Shown in pieces: positions 24,435 to 33,431 of a stretch of DNA of 45,968 nucleotides (position 1 is the stretch's first letter; each line of letters opens with the position of its first letter). Made by a program: the position numbers and the translations under genes. Origin of the DNA: Parachlamydiales bacterium (lineage in GTDB: Bacteria > Chlamydiota > Chlamydiia > Chlamydiales > JAEYWL01); the NCBI GenBank assembly GCA_020054065.1, contig JAGVLX010000056.1:1-45968 (forward strand). The letters run 5' to 3'. The notes beneath the pieces are model-generated. The model saw only the letters and a list, made by a program, of their open reading frames with translations, had not been told where the DNA came from and did no database searches.

Positions 24435-25707
24435 GCCGTCTCTCCCTTCTCCCACCAGGATGGTGATGATGCCTCCGATAAGGAGCATTCGAGTGGGGAT
24501 GGGGCGTGCGGTCGCCATGATGTTCTTGGGCGCGGTAAGCTTTTTTCCAGTTGTTACACGTTTCGGCCAGCTTCGGATTGATCAGCGTGCGAATATCCAG
24601 AAATTTAAGGGCGAGGACAAATTCTTTATTATGCAGCAGCTTGTTGCGGTAACTGATTTTTCCGGTCAGCGGCGTCAGCCGGTATTGGGTAGCCATGATA
24701 AACGCAGCCGTGGAGCTAAGCCGGCGGGTGAGATGGGTAAATGACGATGTTTCGAATCCTTTTAAGAGCGAGTGCGCCAGCAGGACAATCTCCCCAAAAT
24801 GGGGCATCAAATTTTTATCCAGGTACTGGGTCTGAAGCTCTTGTTCGTAAATGGGAAACAACAAGCATGCGGTTAAGATGCTGCGGTTGATAAAAGCGAT
24901 TCCATACTGGTTGTGGATGCGATCGGCACACTTCAGATAGGTGTACAGTTTGTCGGCGTGCGGTCCATCCAAAAAATGGGCTAGCGCGGGGAATAACGTT
25001 TCGAGGAAGCCATGTTGATGCATCAGCTGGATAAAGGGCGCGGCGGAGCCAGATTCCAGCATCCGCAAAAACTCTTCTAGAATGCGTGCAGGAGCACTTT
25101 TGATAATTTCTTCCCGGCATTTCAGCATCGCCTGCATGGTTTCATCATCCGTCTTAAATCCAAAACGGGCGCAAAATTTCAACAAGCGGATCATGCGGAC
25201 GGGGTCTTGCTTGAACCGCATCACCGGATTGCCGATGGTGCGCAGGGTTTTTTTATGGATATCTTCCCATCCCCCCACATAGTCGATCACTGAATGATTG
25301 GTCGGATCATAAAACAATCCGTTGATGGTGAAATCCCGGCGCTTGGCATCCTCTTCCGGCGTTCCCCATTCGTTGTCTTGCAAGATCAGCTCCCCTTCGT
25401 TTTCACCGGCGCGGAACGTGGAGACTTCGATCACTTTTTTTCCGAAACGGATGTGTGCTAAGCGGAACCGGCGTCCGATCAAGAGGCAGTTTCGTTTAAA
25501 CACTTGCTTCACTTGTTCGGGCAGGGCCGACGTGGAGATATCAAAATCTTTGGGCTTCACCTTGGCGATGACGTCCCGGACGCTGCCGCCGACAAGATAA
25601 GCGGAATAGCCGGCTTCGCGGAGTTTGGTAATGACAAATAGGGCATCAGGATCAATCAGAGAGTGGTCGATCTCATGCTGAGAATCAACATAGATTTTTG
25701 GATTCAC
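24421..25707 (-). CDS. pcnB: Poly(A) polymerase / tRNA nucleotidyltransferase family
   Basis: A 428-aa class II nucleotidyltransferase. The signature LVGGSVRD and DFDIS (about 38-58) hold the catalytic residues, followed by LIGRRFRLAHIRFG, which is the PcnB-type pattern. RRDFTINGLFYDP and IGNPVMRFKQDPVRMIRLLKF complete the core. Poly(A) polymerase adds A-tails to RNA and promotes its decay; a CCA-adding role cannot be fully excluded by eye. The last 20 or so residues are histidine/arginine-rich and overlap the next gene. The start is GTG with AAGGAG upstream at somewhat long spacing. First gene of the pcnB-GT2-lpxB-DUF374 operon. Confidence 0.9.
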   Translation of the reverse strand: MNPKIYVDSQHEIDHSLIDPDALFVITKLREAGYSAYLVGGSVRDVIAKVKPKDFDISTSALPEQVKQVFKRNCLLIGRRFRLAHIRFGKKVIEVSTFRAGENEGELILQDNEWGTPEEDAKRRDFTINGLFYDPTNHSVIDYVGGWEDIHKKTLRTIGNPVMRFKQDPVRMIRLLKFCARFGFKTDDETMQAMLKCREEIIKSAPARILEEFLRMLESGSAAPFIQLMHQHGFLETLFPALAHFLDGPHADKLYTYLKCADRIHNQYGIAFINRSILTACLLFPIYEQELQTQYLDKNLMPHFGEIVLLAHSLLKGFETSSFTHLTRRLSSTAAFIMATQYRLTPLTGKISYRNKLLHNKEFVLALKFLDIRTLINPKLAETCNNWKKAYRAQEHHGDRTPHPHSNAPYRRHHHHPGGRRERRHAGE

Positions 25708-25767
25708 GCGAACAGGGAACTCCTTACAAAAAAAACGGCTTGGACGATACCACTAAATTAGGCAAAA

Positions 25768-25794
25768 ATCCTTAAATAGTCAAGGCTTAAGGAT
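25768..25794. promoter_or_regulatory. Small inverted repeat in the pcnB-glmM divergent gap
   Basis: ATCCTTAA (25768-25775) and TTAAGGAT (25787-25794) form a perfect 8-bp inverted repeat with an 11-nt spacer in the middle of the 150-bp gap between divergent pcnB and glmM. It could be an operator or a leader hairpin. No clear -35/-10 pair was found around it. Confidence 0.35.
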
Positions 25795-25856
25795 CGCCTT
25801 TACTTTTCCCTGGGGATTCGCTAAGCTGTAAACTTAATCGTTTGACAAGGTAGATC

Positions 25857-27224
25857 ATGACGGAAAAAGCCCCCAAAATTTTTGGGACTGATGGAGTTCG
25901 CGGGCGGGCAAACGTCCCCCCCATGGAAGTGGAAACCGCCCTTGCATTAGGGCGTGCAGCGGGAAAAATCTTTCGCGCCCGCGGCAGCGACAAGCGCAGG
26001 GTCGTGGTAGGCAAGGATACGCGCCTCTCTTGCTATATGTTTGAGAATGCATTGATAGCCGGATTATGCTCAATGGGCGTCGACACCTTGATGGTAGGTC
26101 CTTTTCCGACGCCGGGCATCGCATTCATCACGCGCGCTTACCGCGCAGATGCGGGGATTGTGATCTCGGCATCGCACAATCCGTACTACGATAACGGCAT
26201 TAAGTTCTTTTCTTCCGAAGGGTTTAAGCTACCCGATCCGGTCGAGCGGGAAATCGAGGAGCTTGTCTACCGCAATAACTTCCAAGATGCGTTGCCGAAA
26301 GATCAAGAGATCGGAAAAAATGCGCGCATTTATGATGCTGACGGGCGCTATATCGAATTTGCCAAAGCGACTTTTCCACGCAAACTGTCGTTGAAAAATT
26401 TAAAAATCGCCTTGGATTGCGCCAACGGGGCGGCTTACAAAATCGCTCCGCTCGTCTTTCGCGAGCTGGATGCACAGGTGTTTGTCTATGGCAATACCCC
26501 GAACGGATTGAACATTAACGAAAATTGCGGATCGCTCCACCCAGAAACCCTTCAGAAGGCAGTCATTGACCACCGTGCCGATGTCGGTATCGCGCTCGAT
26601 GGAGACGGCGACCGGTTGATCATGATCGATGAAAATGCTCAAATTGTGGACGGCTCTACCATGCTGGCCATCTGTGCTAAAGATTTCAAAAAACGGGGAA
26701 TCCTGCCGCATAACAAGATCGTCGCCACCATCATGAGCAATTTTGGATTTCTGAAATCGATGGAAGCGTTAGAGATCGACGTGGTGCAGTCTGCGGTCGG
26801 AGACCGCTATGTTATCCAGGAAATGTTAAACCATGGCGCGACTCTAGGCGGCGAGCCAAGCGGGCACTTGATTTTCTTAGATCATAACACGACTGGAGAC
26901 GGTTTGGTGGCAGCGCTGCAAGTGCTACGGATCATGATCGAAAATGATATGCGGTTATCCGACCTTGCTTCAATCGTCAAGCACTATCCGCAAAGTTTGG
27001 TGAATGTCAAAGTCAAAACCAAACCGCCGTTAGAAAGCCTAAACGGCGTTTCGCAAGCCATCCAAAAGGTGGAACAGGAATTAGGAAATACCGGCAGAGT
27101 ATTGGTGCGCTATTCAGGAACGGAAAGCACCTGCCGCGTGATGGTGGAAGGGCCAAAATTAAAACTCGTCCAGCAGCTGGCCAATCAAATTGCAGAGGCG
27201 ATCAAGGCGCAAATCGGGGCATAA
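25857..27224 (+). CDS. glmM: Phosphoglucosamine mutase
   Basis: The 455-aa cytosolic enzyme converts glucosamine-6-phosphate to glucosamine-1-phosphate for UDP-GlcNAc, the precursor of lipid A and peptidoglycan. It begins KIFGTDGVRG. The phosphoserine loop ISASHNPYYDNG is at about 102-113, the metal loop ALDGDGDR near 245, and the C-terminal phosphate-binding RYSGTES near 420. It is two bases upstream of glmS, so product and supply enzymes are made together. From memory it corresponds to CT815. Confidence 0.97.
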   Translation: MTEKAPKIFGTDGVRGRANVPPMEVETALALGRAAGKIFRARGSDKRRVVVGKDTRLSCYMFENALIAGLCSMGVDTLMVGPFPTPGIAFITRAYRADAGIVISASHNPYYDNGIKFFSSEGFKLPDPVEREIEELVYRNNFQDALPKDQEIGKNARIYDADGRYIEFAKATFPRKLSLKNLKIALDCANGAAYKIAPLVFRELDAQVFVYGNTPNGLNINENCGSLHPETLQKAVIDHRADVGIALDGDGDRLIMIDENAQIVDGSTMLAICAKDFKKRGILPHNKIVATIMSNFGFLKSMEALEIDVVQSAVGDRYVIQEMLNHGATLGGEPSGHLIFLDHNTTGDGLVAALQVLRIMIENDMRLSDLASIVKHYPQSLVNVKVKTKPPLESLNGVSQAIQKVEQELGNTGRVLVRYSGTESTCRVMVEGPKLKLVQQLANQIAEAIKAQIGA

Positions 27225-27226
27225 AT

Positions 27227-29053
27227 ATGTGTGGGATTTTTGGATATGTAGGGCCGCGCGACGCGGTCAAAGTCACCATCAACGGCTTAAAAAAATTGGA
27301 GTACCGCGGCTACGACTCTTCCGGTATTGCCGGAATCAAAGATGGCAAGATCGTCCACTGCAAAGAGGTGGGAAAGATCGCCGTCATGGAATCCAAAGCC
27401 AATGAATTGAACCTTAAGTTAGATGTCGCGATATCCCAAACCCGCTGGGCTACACATGGCAAACCCTCGCGCGTCAATGCCCATCCTCACTTTGACAACG
27501 ACCATACGCTGGCTTTAGTCCACAACGGCATCATCGAAAATCATAGCGCTTTGCGGAAAGCTCTTGAAGAAAAAGGATCGGTCTTTGTTTCCGACACCGA
27601 TACCGAAGTGGTCGCTCATTTGATTTCCAGCAATTACGACGGCGATATTTTAAAAGCCGTGCAGCAATCGTTGCCGGTCTTAAAAGGGAACTATGCGATT
27701 GCGCTGGTTCATAAAAACCATCCACATCAAATCGTGGTGGCTGCCCATGAAATGCCTTTAGCAATTGGTGTGGGCAAAGATGAAACATTTGTCTCCTCCG
27801 ACACCAACTCCTTTGGATCGCAGGTGCAGGAAGTCGTTTTTTTGGGCGAGGGAGAAATTGCGGTGATCAAAAAAGATCAATTTTCCCTGTACGACTCCTC
27901 CATGGCGCCGATCTCGAAAAAAACCAAAGTGATGGCGCAACAAATGGAAGATATTTCCAAAGGGGAGTACGAGCATTACACCCTGAAGGAAATTTTCGAG
28001 CAGCCGCAATCGCTGCGCTCGGCTTTATTATCGCGCTGCCTCGATGAATATGGCACGGCCATTTTAGAAGGGCTGAATTTTGAAGTCACCGAACTGCTCT
28101 CCGTTGAACGGATTCTGATCTTAGCGTGCGGCACCTCTCTGCATGCCGGTTATGTCGCTTCCTACATGTTGGAAGATATGGCGCGCATTCCCACCCAAAT
28201 CGAGATTTCATCCGAATTCCGTTATAAAAATCCGGTGATTCCGCCGCGCACACTCGTGATTGCCATTAGCCAGTCGGGAGAAACCGCCGACACCTTGGCA
28301 GCGGTCCGGGAAATCAAAGCCAAAGGGGGGCGGATTTTAGCGATCTGCAACGTAATGGGATCATCGCTCGCACGTGAAGCGGATAGCTGTCTTTACTTGC
28401 GTGCCGGTGCGGAAATCGGGGTGTGTTCCACCAAAGCATTTACCAGCCAAGTGACCGTCCTGACGCTGTTCACTTTATTGATGGCCCGGATGCGCCACAT
28501 GAGTAAAGGGCAAGGCTCTGAGATTTTGCAAGCCCTGAAAAAATTGCCGGATCAAGTGCAAACAGTCCTGGACCGCCACGATGAAATTCAAGCGCTGGCT
28601 AAGAAATATTCTCACCACGATAACTTCTTTTTCCTAGGGCGTCATTTCATGTATCCTGCTGCCCTGGAAGGGGCGCTTAAGTTGAAAGAGATCTCCTACA
28701 TTAATGCCAACGGGTATCCGGCGGGAGAAATGAAGCATGGGCCGATTGCGTTAATTAATGCCGATTGTCCTTCCATTACGCTGCTTGCCAACAAAGCGAC
28801 CTATGAAAAAATGTTAAGCAACTTGCAAGAAGTGAAATCGCGTAATGGACCGATCTTAGCGATTGCCTCGGAAGGGGCGCACGGGTTAGAGAAATTAGCG
28901 GATGATATCTTCTATGTTCCCGAGACGATTGATGAAACCGCAGTCATCCCCACCAGTGTCGCGCTGCAATTGTTCGCCTACTATGTTGCCAAGGAACGCG
29001 GCGCTGACATCGACCAGCCGCGCAATCTCGCCAAATCAGTCACTGTTGAATAG
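27227..29053 (+). CDS. glmS: Glutamine-fructose-6-phosphate aminotransferase
   Basis: The 608-aa enzyme makes glucosamine-6-phosphate from fructose-6-phosphate and glutamine. The start MCGIFGYVG exposes Cys1 (after Met removal) of the glutaminase domain; TRWATHGKPSRVNAHPH and HNGIIENH follow. Two SIS isomerase domains are visible (ACGTSLHAGYVA near 300; LGRHFMYPAALEGALKLKE near 470), and the C-terminus ends QPRNLAKSVTVE. Full length and intact. There is no leader ribozyme: the gene is separated from glmM by only two bases. A long word-repeat hairpin follows it. Confidence 0.97.
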   Translation: MCGIFGYVGPRDAVKVTINGLKKLEYRGYDSSGIAGIKDGKIVHCKEVGKIAVMESKANELNLKLDVAISQTRWATHGKPSRVNAHPHFDNDHTLALVHNGIIENHSALRKALEEKGSVFVSDTDTEVVAHLISSNYDGDILKAVQQSLPVLKGNYAIALVHKNHPHQIVVAAHEMPLAIGVGKDETFVSSDTNSFGSQVQEVVFLGEGEIAVIKKDQFSLYDSSMAPISKKTKVMAQQMEDISKGEYEHYTLKEIFEQPQSLRSALLSRCLDEYGTAILEGLNFEVTELLSVERILILACGTSLHAGYVASYMLEDMARIPTQIEISSEFRYKNPVIPPRTLVIAISQSGETADTLAAVREIKAKGGRILAICNVMGSSLAREADSCLYLRAGAEIGVCSTKAFTSQVTVLTLFTLLMARMRHMSKGQGSEILQALKKLPDQVQTVLDRHDEIQALAKKYSHHDNFFFLGRHFMYPAALEGALKLKEISYINANGYPAGEMKHGPIALINADCPSITLLANKATYEKMLSNLQEVKSRNGPILAIASEGAHGLEKLADDIFYVPETIDETAVIPTSVALQLFAYYVAKERGADIDQPRNLAKSVTVE

Positions 29054-29055
29054 TC

Positions 29056-29152
29056 AAACGACAGAACGACCAAAAGGACCAAAACGACATAAAGGACCAA
29101 AAATATTTAGGTCCTTTGGGTCGTTTTGGTCCTTTTGGTCGTTCTGTCGTTT
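29056..29152. repeat. Word-repeat hairpin, 43-bp arms, after glmS
   Basis: Arms 29056-29098 and 29110-29152 are an inverted repeat matching at 41 of 43 positions, the longest in the window. The words are aacgac, aaaaggacc and aaaacgac. It lies between glmS and the next gene on the same strand, so it is not restricted to convergent pairs. It shares its word family with the hairpin at 20644-20712. Confidence 0.88.
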
Positions 29153-29155
29153 ATC

Positions 29156-29182
29156 TTGTTAAAAAAAATCGTTTTTTATGCT
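29156..29182 (+). promoter_or_regulatory. Possible promoter for the TyrP-like gene
   Basis: TTGTTA (29156-29161) and TATGCT (29177-29182) with a 15-bp spacer lie between the hairpin and the transporter start. The leader would be very short, and no ribosome-binding site is visible before the ATG at 29197, so translation may start near the 5' end. Confidence 0.35.
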
Positions 29183-29196
29183 AAGCTGTTTTGATT

Positions 29197-30384
29197 ATGT
29201 CACACACCGGTACCGTTTTTAAAGGTTCGTTATTAGTCGCAGGCACCGCGATTGGCGCGGGGATGTTGGCTTTGCCTGTCCTCACGAGTTTGGGCGGATT
29301 CTTCCCCTCTTTAGTGATTTATCTAGGGTGTTGGTTTTTCATGGCCTGCACAGGGCTGCTGATTTTAGAAGCCAGCCAATGGATGCGTGAAGATGCCAAC
29401 CTGGTGACCATGGCCGAAACGACCTTAGGGTTTCCCGGCAAAGTCGCAGCGTGGGTGTTGTACATTTTTCTTTTTTACTGTCTATCGGTCGCCTATGTGG
29501 TGGGTTGCGGCGGACTTCTCCACGACTTGCTTCAGGCAAAAATTCCAGACTGGGCAGCCAACTTTCTCTTTGTCATTATTTTTGCGCCGTTCATCTACAC
29601 CGGCTCACGGCTCGTGGGAAAACTCAATGTGTTTCTCATGATCGGATTGGCGATCTCCTATTTGGCGTTTGTCTGGATCGGGTACCGCTATGTCGACTTC
29701 ACCTTGCTAAAACACACCGACTGGCCGCAATCGCTGCGTGCTCTACCCATCGCGTTTACGGCCTTTGCGTACCAAGGGATTGTTCCCACGTTAAAAACGT
29801 ATATGGGGAACGATATTCCTAAAACACGCAACGCTATTTTAATCGGAAGTTTCTTGCCACTGATCGCTTACATCATTTGGCAAGGATTGATTTTAGGGAT
29901 CGTTCCGGTCTATGGGCCGGGGGGGCTGGCAGAAGCGTTACAAGAACAAACGACAGCTGTCGAGCCGTTGAAATATTTTATTCAAAATCCGTATATCTAC
30001 CTCATCGGGCAAGCGTTTGCGTTCTTTGCGCTGGTCACTTCGTTTTTAGGGGTGGCTTTAGGATTGAAAGATTTTCTGGCCGATGGGTTGTCGATTCACA
30101 AAGATCCGCGCGGACGTTTGATCTTGTGTTCGCTGATTTTTATTCCGGTTCTCGTGATCGCCTATCTCTATCCGAATATCTTCCTGACCGCATTGGATTA
30201 TGCCGGGGGCTTTGGTTGTGCCCTACTATTAGGTTTGATACCTATTCTCATGGTATGGTCGCTGCGTTATGGGATGAAACAACAATACGGCTGGAAGCTG
30301 CCCGGCGGCAAGCCGGTGCTCCTGTCGCTGACTCTGTTTGTCGTGCTTGAACTCTGCACCGAAATCTACCATCAGTTTTTCTAA
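29197..30384 (+). CDS. tyrP: Aromatic amino acid transporter, TyrP-like
   Basis: A 395-aa inner-membrane permease of the hydroxy/aromatic amino acid family (TyrP, Mtr). About eleven hydrophobic helices are visible. The N-terminal block GTAIGAGMLALPV (about 17-29) is the unwound first helix that binds substrate in this family, and FTAFAYQGIVPTLKTYMG (near 188-205) is another hallmark. It probably imports tyrosine or tryptophan. The ATG at 29197 is preferred over a TTG two codons earlier. Chlamydia species carry one or two tyrP copies after glmS; only one is present here. Confidence 0.92.
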   Translation: MSHTGTVFKGSLLVAGTAIGAGMLALPVLTSLGGFFPSLVIYLGCWFFMACTGLLILEASQWMREDANLVTMAETTLGFPGKVAAWVLYIFLFYCLSVAYVVGCGGLLHDLLQAKIPDWAANFLFVIIFAPFIYTGSRLVGKLNVFLMIGLAISYLAFVWIGYRYVDFTLLKHTDWPQSLRALPIAFTAFAYQGIVPTLKTYMGNDIPKTRNAILIGSFLPLIAYIIWQGLILGIVPVYGPGGLAEALQEQTTAVEPLKYFIQNPYIYLIGQAFAFFALVTSFLGVALGLKDFLADGLSIHKDPRGRLILCSLIFIPVLVIAYLYPNIFLTALDYAGGFGCALLLGLIPILMVWSLRYGMKQQYGWKLPGGKPVLLSLTLFVVLELCTEIYHQFF

Positions 30385-30394
30385 GCACAAAAAC

Positions 30395-30632
30395 AAGATA
30401 GGCAGGATAAAATAACAATGATGACCAGGATAATCAGGATAGGAATACGATTATAAATTTGATTGTTTTTTCATTTTTGATTTAAGAGGATTGAAATGAC
30501 GAATGAACGCACGACATAGGTTTATATAACTCAATTTTTTCTATCCTGGTTATCCTGGTCATCATTGTTATTTTTAATTTCATCCTGCCAATCCTGCATC
30601 GCCATAGGCGATCCTGCTTATCCTGTTATTTG
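30395..30632. repeat. Word-repeat hairpin, aggat/atcctg family
   Basis: Arms 30410-30442 and 30541-30573 match at 32 of 33 positions. The words are ccaggata and atcaggat on one arm and atcctggt on the other. Extra right-arm words (atcctgccaatcctgc, atcctgcttatcctg) continue to about 30632, partly matched by ggcaggata at 30401. The gap 30385-30637 between tyrP and the leftward tyrosine-rich gene holds no gene. Confidence 0.85.
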
Positions 30633-30637
30633 TGTGG

Positions 30638-30677
30638 GCAAAAAAATAACCCCCTCGAGACTAGCTCTCGATGGGGG
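30638..30677 (-). terminator. Rho-independent terminator of the tyrosine-rich gene
   Basis: Read on the minus strand, a GC-rich stem (CCCCC-A-TCGAG paired with CTCGA-GGGGG, about 10 bp) is followed by TTATTTTTTT. It lies about 30 bases after the tyrosine-rich gene stop and is a standard terminator, unlike the word-repeat hairpin next to it. Confidence 0.8.
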
Positions 30678-30706
30678 CATAGGCTACTAAATCACTAGAT
30701 GGATGC

Positions 30707-31036
30707 CTATCTGACGTTAAACCGCAGGAATAGGCCATTATTCCATCCACCACCATACCAGTATGGATTGTAATAATCGCCATAGTAATAAGTATTATAG
30801 TACGGGCGATCATAGTAATAACGATATCCATACGATGGATAGTAGTTATAATAGTAGCCTCTATTGTAGTTATAGTAACCATAAGGTCCGCCATATCCTC
30901 TAACATAGAACCGAACAGCTACTTCATTGTCGTGTGAACTTGGAACGGCGGCTGTGACTTGCATTGGAGCAAATGAAACAAGAACTAAAAGCGCAGTAAC
31001 AAATAAGGATGATAACCGTTTCAAATAATAATACAT
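30707..31036 (-). CDS. Secreted tyrosine/glycine-rich protein
   Basis: A 109-aa protein with a clear signal peptide (about 1-29; hydrophobic FVTALLVLVSFAP, cleavage near VTAA). The mature part after about residue 45 is dominated by tyrosine, glycine and asparagine in patterns such as YNYNRGYYYNYYPSYGYRYYY (broken into YxY and GYxY units), ending with GLFLRFNVR. I know no exact family; similar low-complexity Tyr-rich exported proteins occur in bacteria. It could be a surface, adhesive or cross-linked structural protein; this is inference. It has a perfect GGAGG site, a consensus promoter and its own terminator, so it is a single-gene unit that should be strongly expressed. Confidence 0.8.
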   Translation of the reverse strand: MYYYLKRLSSLFVTALLVLVSFAPMQVTAAVPSSHDNEVAVRFYVRGYGGPYGYYNYNRGYYYNYYPSYGYRYYYDRPYYNTYYYGDYYNPYWYGGGWNNGLFLRFNVR

Positions 31037-31146
31037 ACATCCTCCAGACTCACGATTCAGATCTTCGAAAACTCCATTAGCGAATCAAATGATAGGGAAG
31101 CTTGCAGCTTGCCCTTAGTTTGGTCTAGATTAGAAGGCCATCAGAA

Positions 31147-31170
31147 AGAGGGGGAATTTAACTTCCCTCT
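31147..31170 (-). other. 5' leader hairpin of the tyrosine-rich gene
   Basis: On the minus strand AGAGGGAA and TTCCCCCTCT flank a short AT loop and can form a stem with one bulged base at the very 5' end of the predicted transcript. Such 5' stems can protect mRNA from decay. The effect here is inferred. Confidence 0.4.
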
Positions 31171-31178
31171 CTACCCCC

Positions 31179-31208
31179 ATTATAAAACTAGGGGTAAGCC
31201 GATGTCAA
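31179..31208 (-). promoter_or_regulatory. Perfect consensus promoter for the tyrosine-rich gene
   Basis: On the minus strand a perfect TTGACA (31203-31208) and a perfect TATAAT (31179-31184) are separated by 18 bp. The predicted transcript begins near 31172, giving a leader of about 135 nt before the ATG at 31036. It lies just after the ftsY stop codon. It is the best promoter match in the window. Confidence 0.75.
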
Positions 31209-31234
31209 GAAAACCTTAAATTTTTAGCGTTAAG

Positions 31235-32164
31235 TTACTCAAATAGAGCCGTTACGAACGATTTAGCTTCAAAAGGTGCTAAATCATCCGCTCCCTCCCC
31301 AATCCCAATAAATTTGACCGGAATTTTCAGCTGTCGTTGAATGTTAACAACCAGTCCCCCTTTCGCCGTCCCATCTAATTTTGTCAAAATCAGGCCGCTC
31401 AAGGGAGTAAACTTTTGAAACGTTTTGGCTTGATCGATTCCATTCTGTCCCGTCGTTGCATCAATGACTAAAAGCGTCTCGTGGGGGCTTCCTGGGGACA
31501 CTTTTGTACAGGTACGCCGAATTTTTTCCAGCTCTTGCATCAGATTCGTTTTGGTATGCAGCCGTCCCGCCGTATCAATCAAGAGCACATCCATGTTGCG
31601 CGCCTTGGCGGCTGTGACGGCATCGAATACCACGGCGGAAGGATCGCTTTGCGGCGCTCCCTTAACGATCTCAATATCCAGTTTTTTGGCCCATAGTTCT
31701 AACTGCTCAATCGCAGCGGCGCGGAAGGTATCTGCGGCTCCGACAATAACCTTAAGTCCTTGATCCTTAAATCTTTTTGCAAGTTTCGCCACAGCTGTTG
31801 TTTTACCGTTGCCATTCACTCCCACAATTAAAATCACCGTTGGGCCTTGGTCCGCCGGCAGCAGGGTGAGCTCGGGATTTTGAGGTGACATAATTGCAAT
31901 TAACTCATTTTCAAGCGCATGAATATATTCAGGCGGTTTCAATTCGGGGTTTTTTGTATAGAGTTCATGAATTTTTTTTGTCAGCTGCTGGACCGTATCC
32001 ACTCCAAGATCTGCTTGATAGAGAGCTTCTTCGATCTGTTCGAGCGTTTCTTCATTGATCGTGCCTATCAGGAGTGACTGGATCTTATCCCCTAGCAGCG
32101 TGCGGGTTTTGGCAAGGGCGCTCTTGAACTTCTGGTAGCCCGATTTCAGGTATTTTAAAATCAT
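31235..32164 (-). CDS. ftsY: Signal recognition particle receptor FtsY
   Basis: The 309-aa GTPase docks SRP-ribosome complexes at the membrane for co-translational insertion. The NG domain is complete: P-loop GVNGNGKTTAVAKLA (about 115-129), VGAADTFRAAAIEQL, DTAGRLHT (about 195-202), TKLDGTAKGG (about 262-271) and IGEGADDL. The long acidic A domain of E. coli FtsY is absent, which is common outside Enterobacteria. From memory it corresponds to CT820, next to sucC-sucD, as here. Confidence 0.96.
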   Translation of the reverse strand: MILKYLKSGYQKFKSALAKTRTLLGDKIQSLLIGTINEETLEQIEEALYQADLGVDTVQQLTKKIHELYTKNPELKPPEYIHALENELIAIMSPQNPELTLLPADQGPTVILIVGVNGNGKTTAVAKLAKRFKDQGLKVIVGAADTFRAAAIEQLELWAKKLDIEIVKGAPQSDPSAVVFDAVTAAKARNMDVLLIDTAGRLHTKTNLMQELEKIRRTCTKVSPGSPHETLLVIDATTGQNGIDQAKTFQKFTPLSGLILTKLDGTAKGGLVVNIQRQLKIPVKFIGIGEGADDLAPFEAKSFVTALFE

Positions 32165-32237
32165 AAAAATCCTATATCTCTAGAAATCATATAACAGTGC
32201 TTGTTTTTTTTAGATCAATTTTTGATTATTTGACTGT

Positions 32238-33431
32238 ATGCATGTTCATGAGTTTCAAGCCAAAAAGATTTTAGAGCGATATGGGATTCCGATTACCCCT
32301 TATCGGGTGGTGTCGACTTTGACGGAATTGGATGATGCGGTGCGGACCATGAATTTGGACCACGCTGTGTTAAAAGTGCAAGTGCATGCCGGCGGACGTG
32401 GAAAAGCTGGCGGGGTGAAGCTCGCCAAAAACCGGCAAGAAATCTCCAGTTTCGGCAAGCAGCTGCTGGGGATGAAAATCATCAACCAGCAAACGGGCCC
32501 CGAAGGGATGGTCGCGCATCAATTGCTGATCACCGAAACGGCCGATGTCGCGCAGGAGTATTATCTCGGCGTGGTCATTGACCGTAAGAATGCCCGAGCT
32601 GTGTTGATTGCTTCGCCGGACGGGGGAATGGATATCGAGACCATCGCCCATGACAACCCGGAGCGGATTCTCACAATTCCGATTCAGAACGACGGCTCCC
32701 TTCGCTCGTTCCATCTGATCAAGCTTGCTAAATTTATGGGATGGAAATGGGATAAAGAGAGCCAGCCGCTGAAAATCGTGAAAGGTTTAGCGAAAGCGTT
32801 TTTAGAGACCGACGCCTCATTGTTGGAAATTAATCCACTCATTCAAACCAAAAGCGGCGCATTCATTTGCCTCGATGCAAAGCTGACCGTTGATGACAAT
32901 GCTCTGTTTCGTCAGGAATTGATCGCGAGCTGGTTTGATCCTACCCAATTGCCCGAACAGGAAGCGCGGGCGCGTGAAAATGACCTCGCATACGTGAGCC
33001 TTGAGGGGAATATTGGCTGCATGGTCAATGGAGCGGGTCTTGCGATGGCGACGATGGACATTATCCATCACTTTGGCGGCACGCCCGCTAACTTTCTGGA
33101 TGTGGGTGGTGGCGCCACCAAAGAAAAAGTTGCTGAAGGGTTTAAATTAATTTTGATCGATCCGCAAGTGAAGGCGATTTTTGTGAATATTTTTGGCGGG
33201 ATCATGAACTGCGCAACGATTGCCTCCGGCATCATCGCCGCTGCCGGTGAGCTGGCGATTGAGGTGCCGCTGATCGTGCGCTTGGAAGGGAATAACGTGG
33301 AACAAGGCAAGCAGATGTTAAAAGATTCCGGACTGAATATCAAAATTGCGAACTCCATGTCAGAAGGGGCGCTATTGGCAGTGCATGCAGTCAAAAACCC
33401 GACAGGATCGTATGGCCATCTTCGTCAATAA
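32238..33431 (+). CDS. sucC: Succinyl-CoA synthetase beta subunit
   Basis: The 397-aa beta subunit of the TCA-cycle enzyme that makes ATP or GTP from succinyl-CoA. It begins [18 protein letters not shown], the standard start. The ATP-grasp domain shows [16 protein letters not shown] (about 46-61), LEINPLIQT and [10 protein letters not shown]. The C-terminal CoA-ligase domain shows [13 protein letters not shown] and [10 protein letters not shown]. No Shine-Dalgarno-like sequence precedes the ATG. It overlaps sucD by 20 bases. The gap to ftsY (about 70 bp) must hold both promoters. Confidence 0.96.
   Translation: MHVHEFQAKKILERYGIPITPYRVVSTLTELDDAVRTMNLDHAVLKVQVHAGGRGKAGGVKLAKNRQEISSFGKQLLGMKIINQQTGPEGMVAHQLLITETADVAQEYYLGVVIDRKNARAVLIASPDGGMDIETIAHDNPERILTIPIQNDGSLRSFHLIKLAKFMGWKWDKESQPLKIVKGLAKAFLETDASLLEINPLIQTKSGAFICLDAKLTVDDNALFRQELIASWFDPTQLPEQEARARENDLAYVSLEGNIGCMVNGAGLAMATMDIIHHFGGTPANFLDVGGGATKEKVAEGFKLILIDPQVKAIFVNIFGGIMNCATIASGIIAAAGELAIEVPLIVRLEGNNVEQGKQMLKDSGLNIKIANSMSEGALLAVHAVKNPTGSYGHLRQ

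Noticed and set aside
24435-24518. Longer N-terminus for the GT2 glycosyltransferase
   Set aside because: The extra 28 residues overlap pcnB and are not part of the GT2 fold, while the ATG at 24434 has a strong ribosome site.
24751-24759. tRNA-like TTCGAATCC sequence
   Set aside because: It lies within the conserved pcnB coding region and no acceptor stem or anticodon arm can be formed around it.
25708-27226. Possible glmS ribozyme or riboswitch
   Set aside because: glmS starts two bases after glmM, leaving no room for it, and no ribozyme-like sequence is seen upstream of glmM.
30661-30906. Isoleucine/threonine-rich minus-strand frame
   Set aside because: It is a shifted reading of the tyrosine-rich gene and runs into its terminator; it lacks signal peptide and ribosome site.
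33346-33411. Longer N-terminus for SucD
   Set aside because: The family start is at [11 protein letters not shown]; the upstream codons overlap sucC and have no conserved content.
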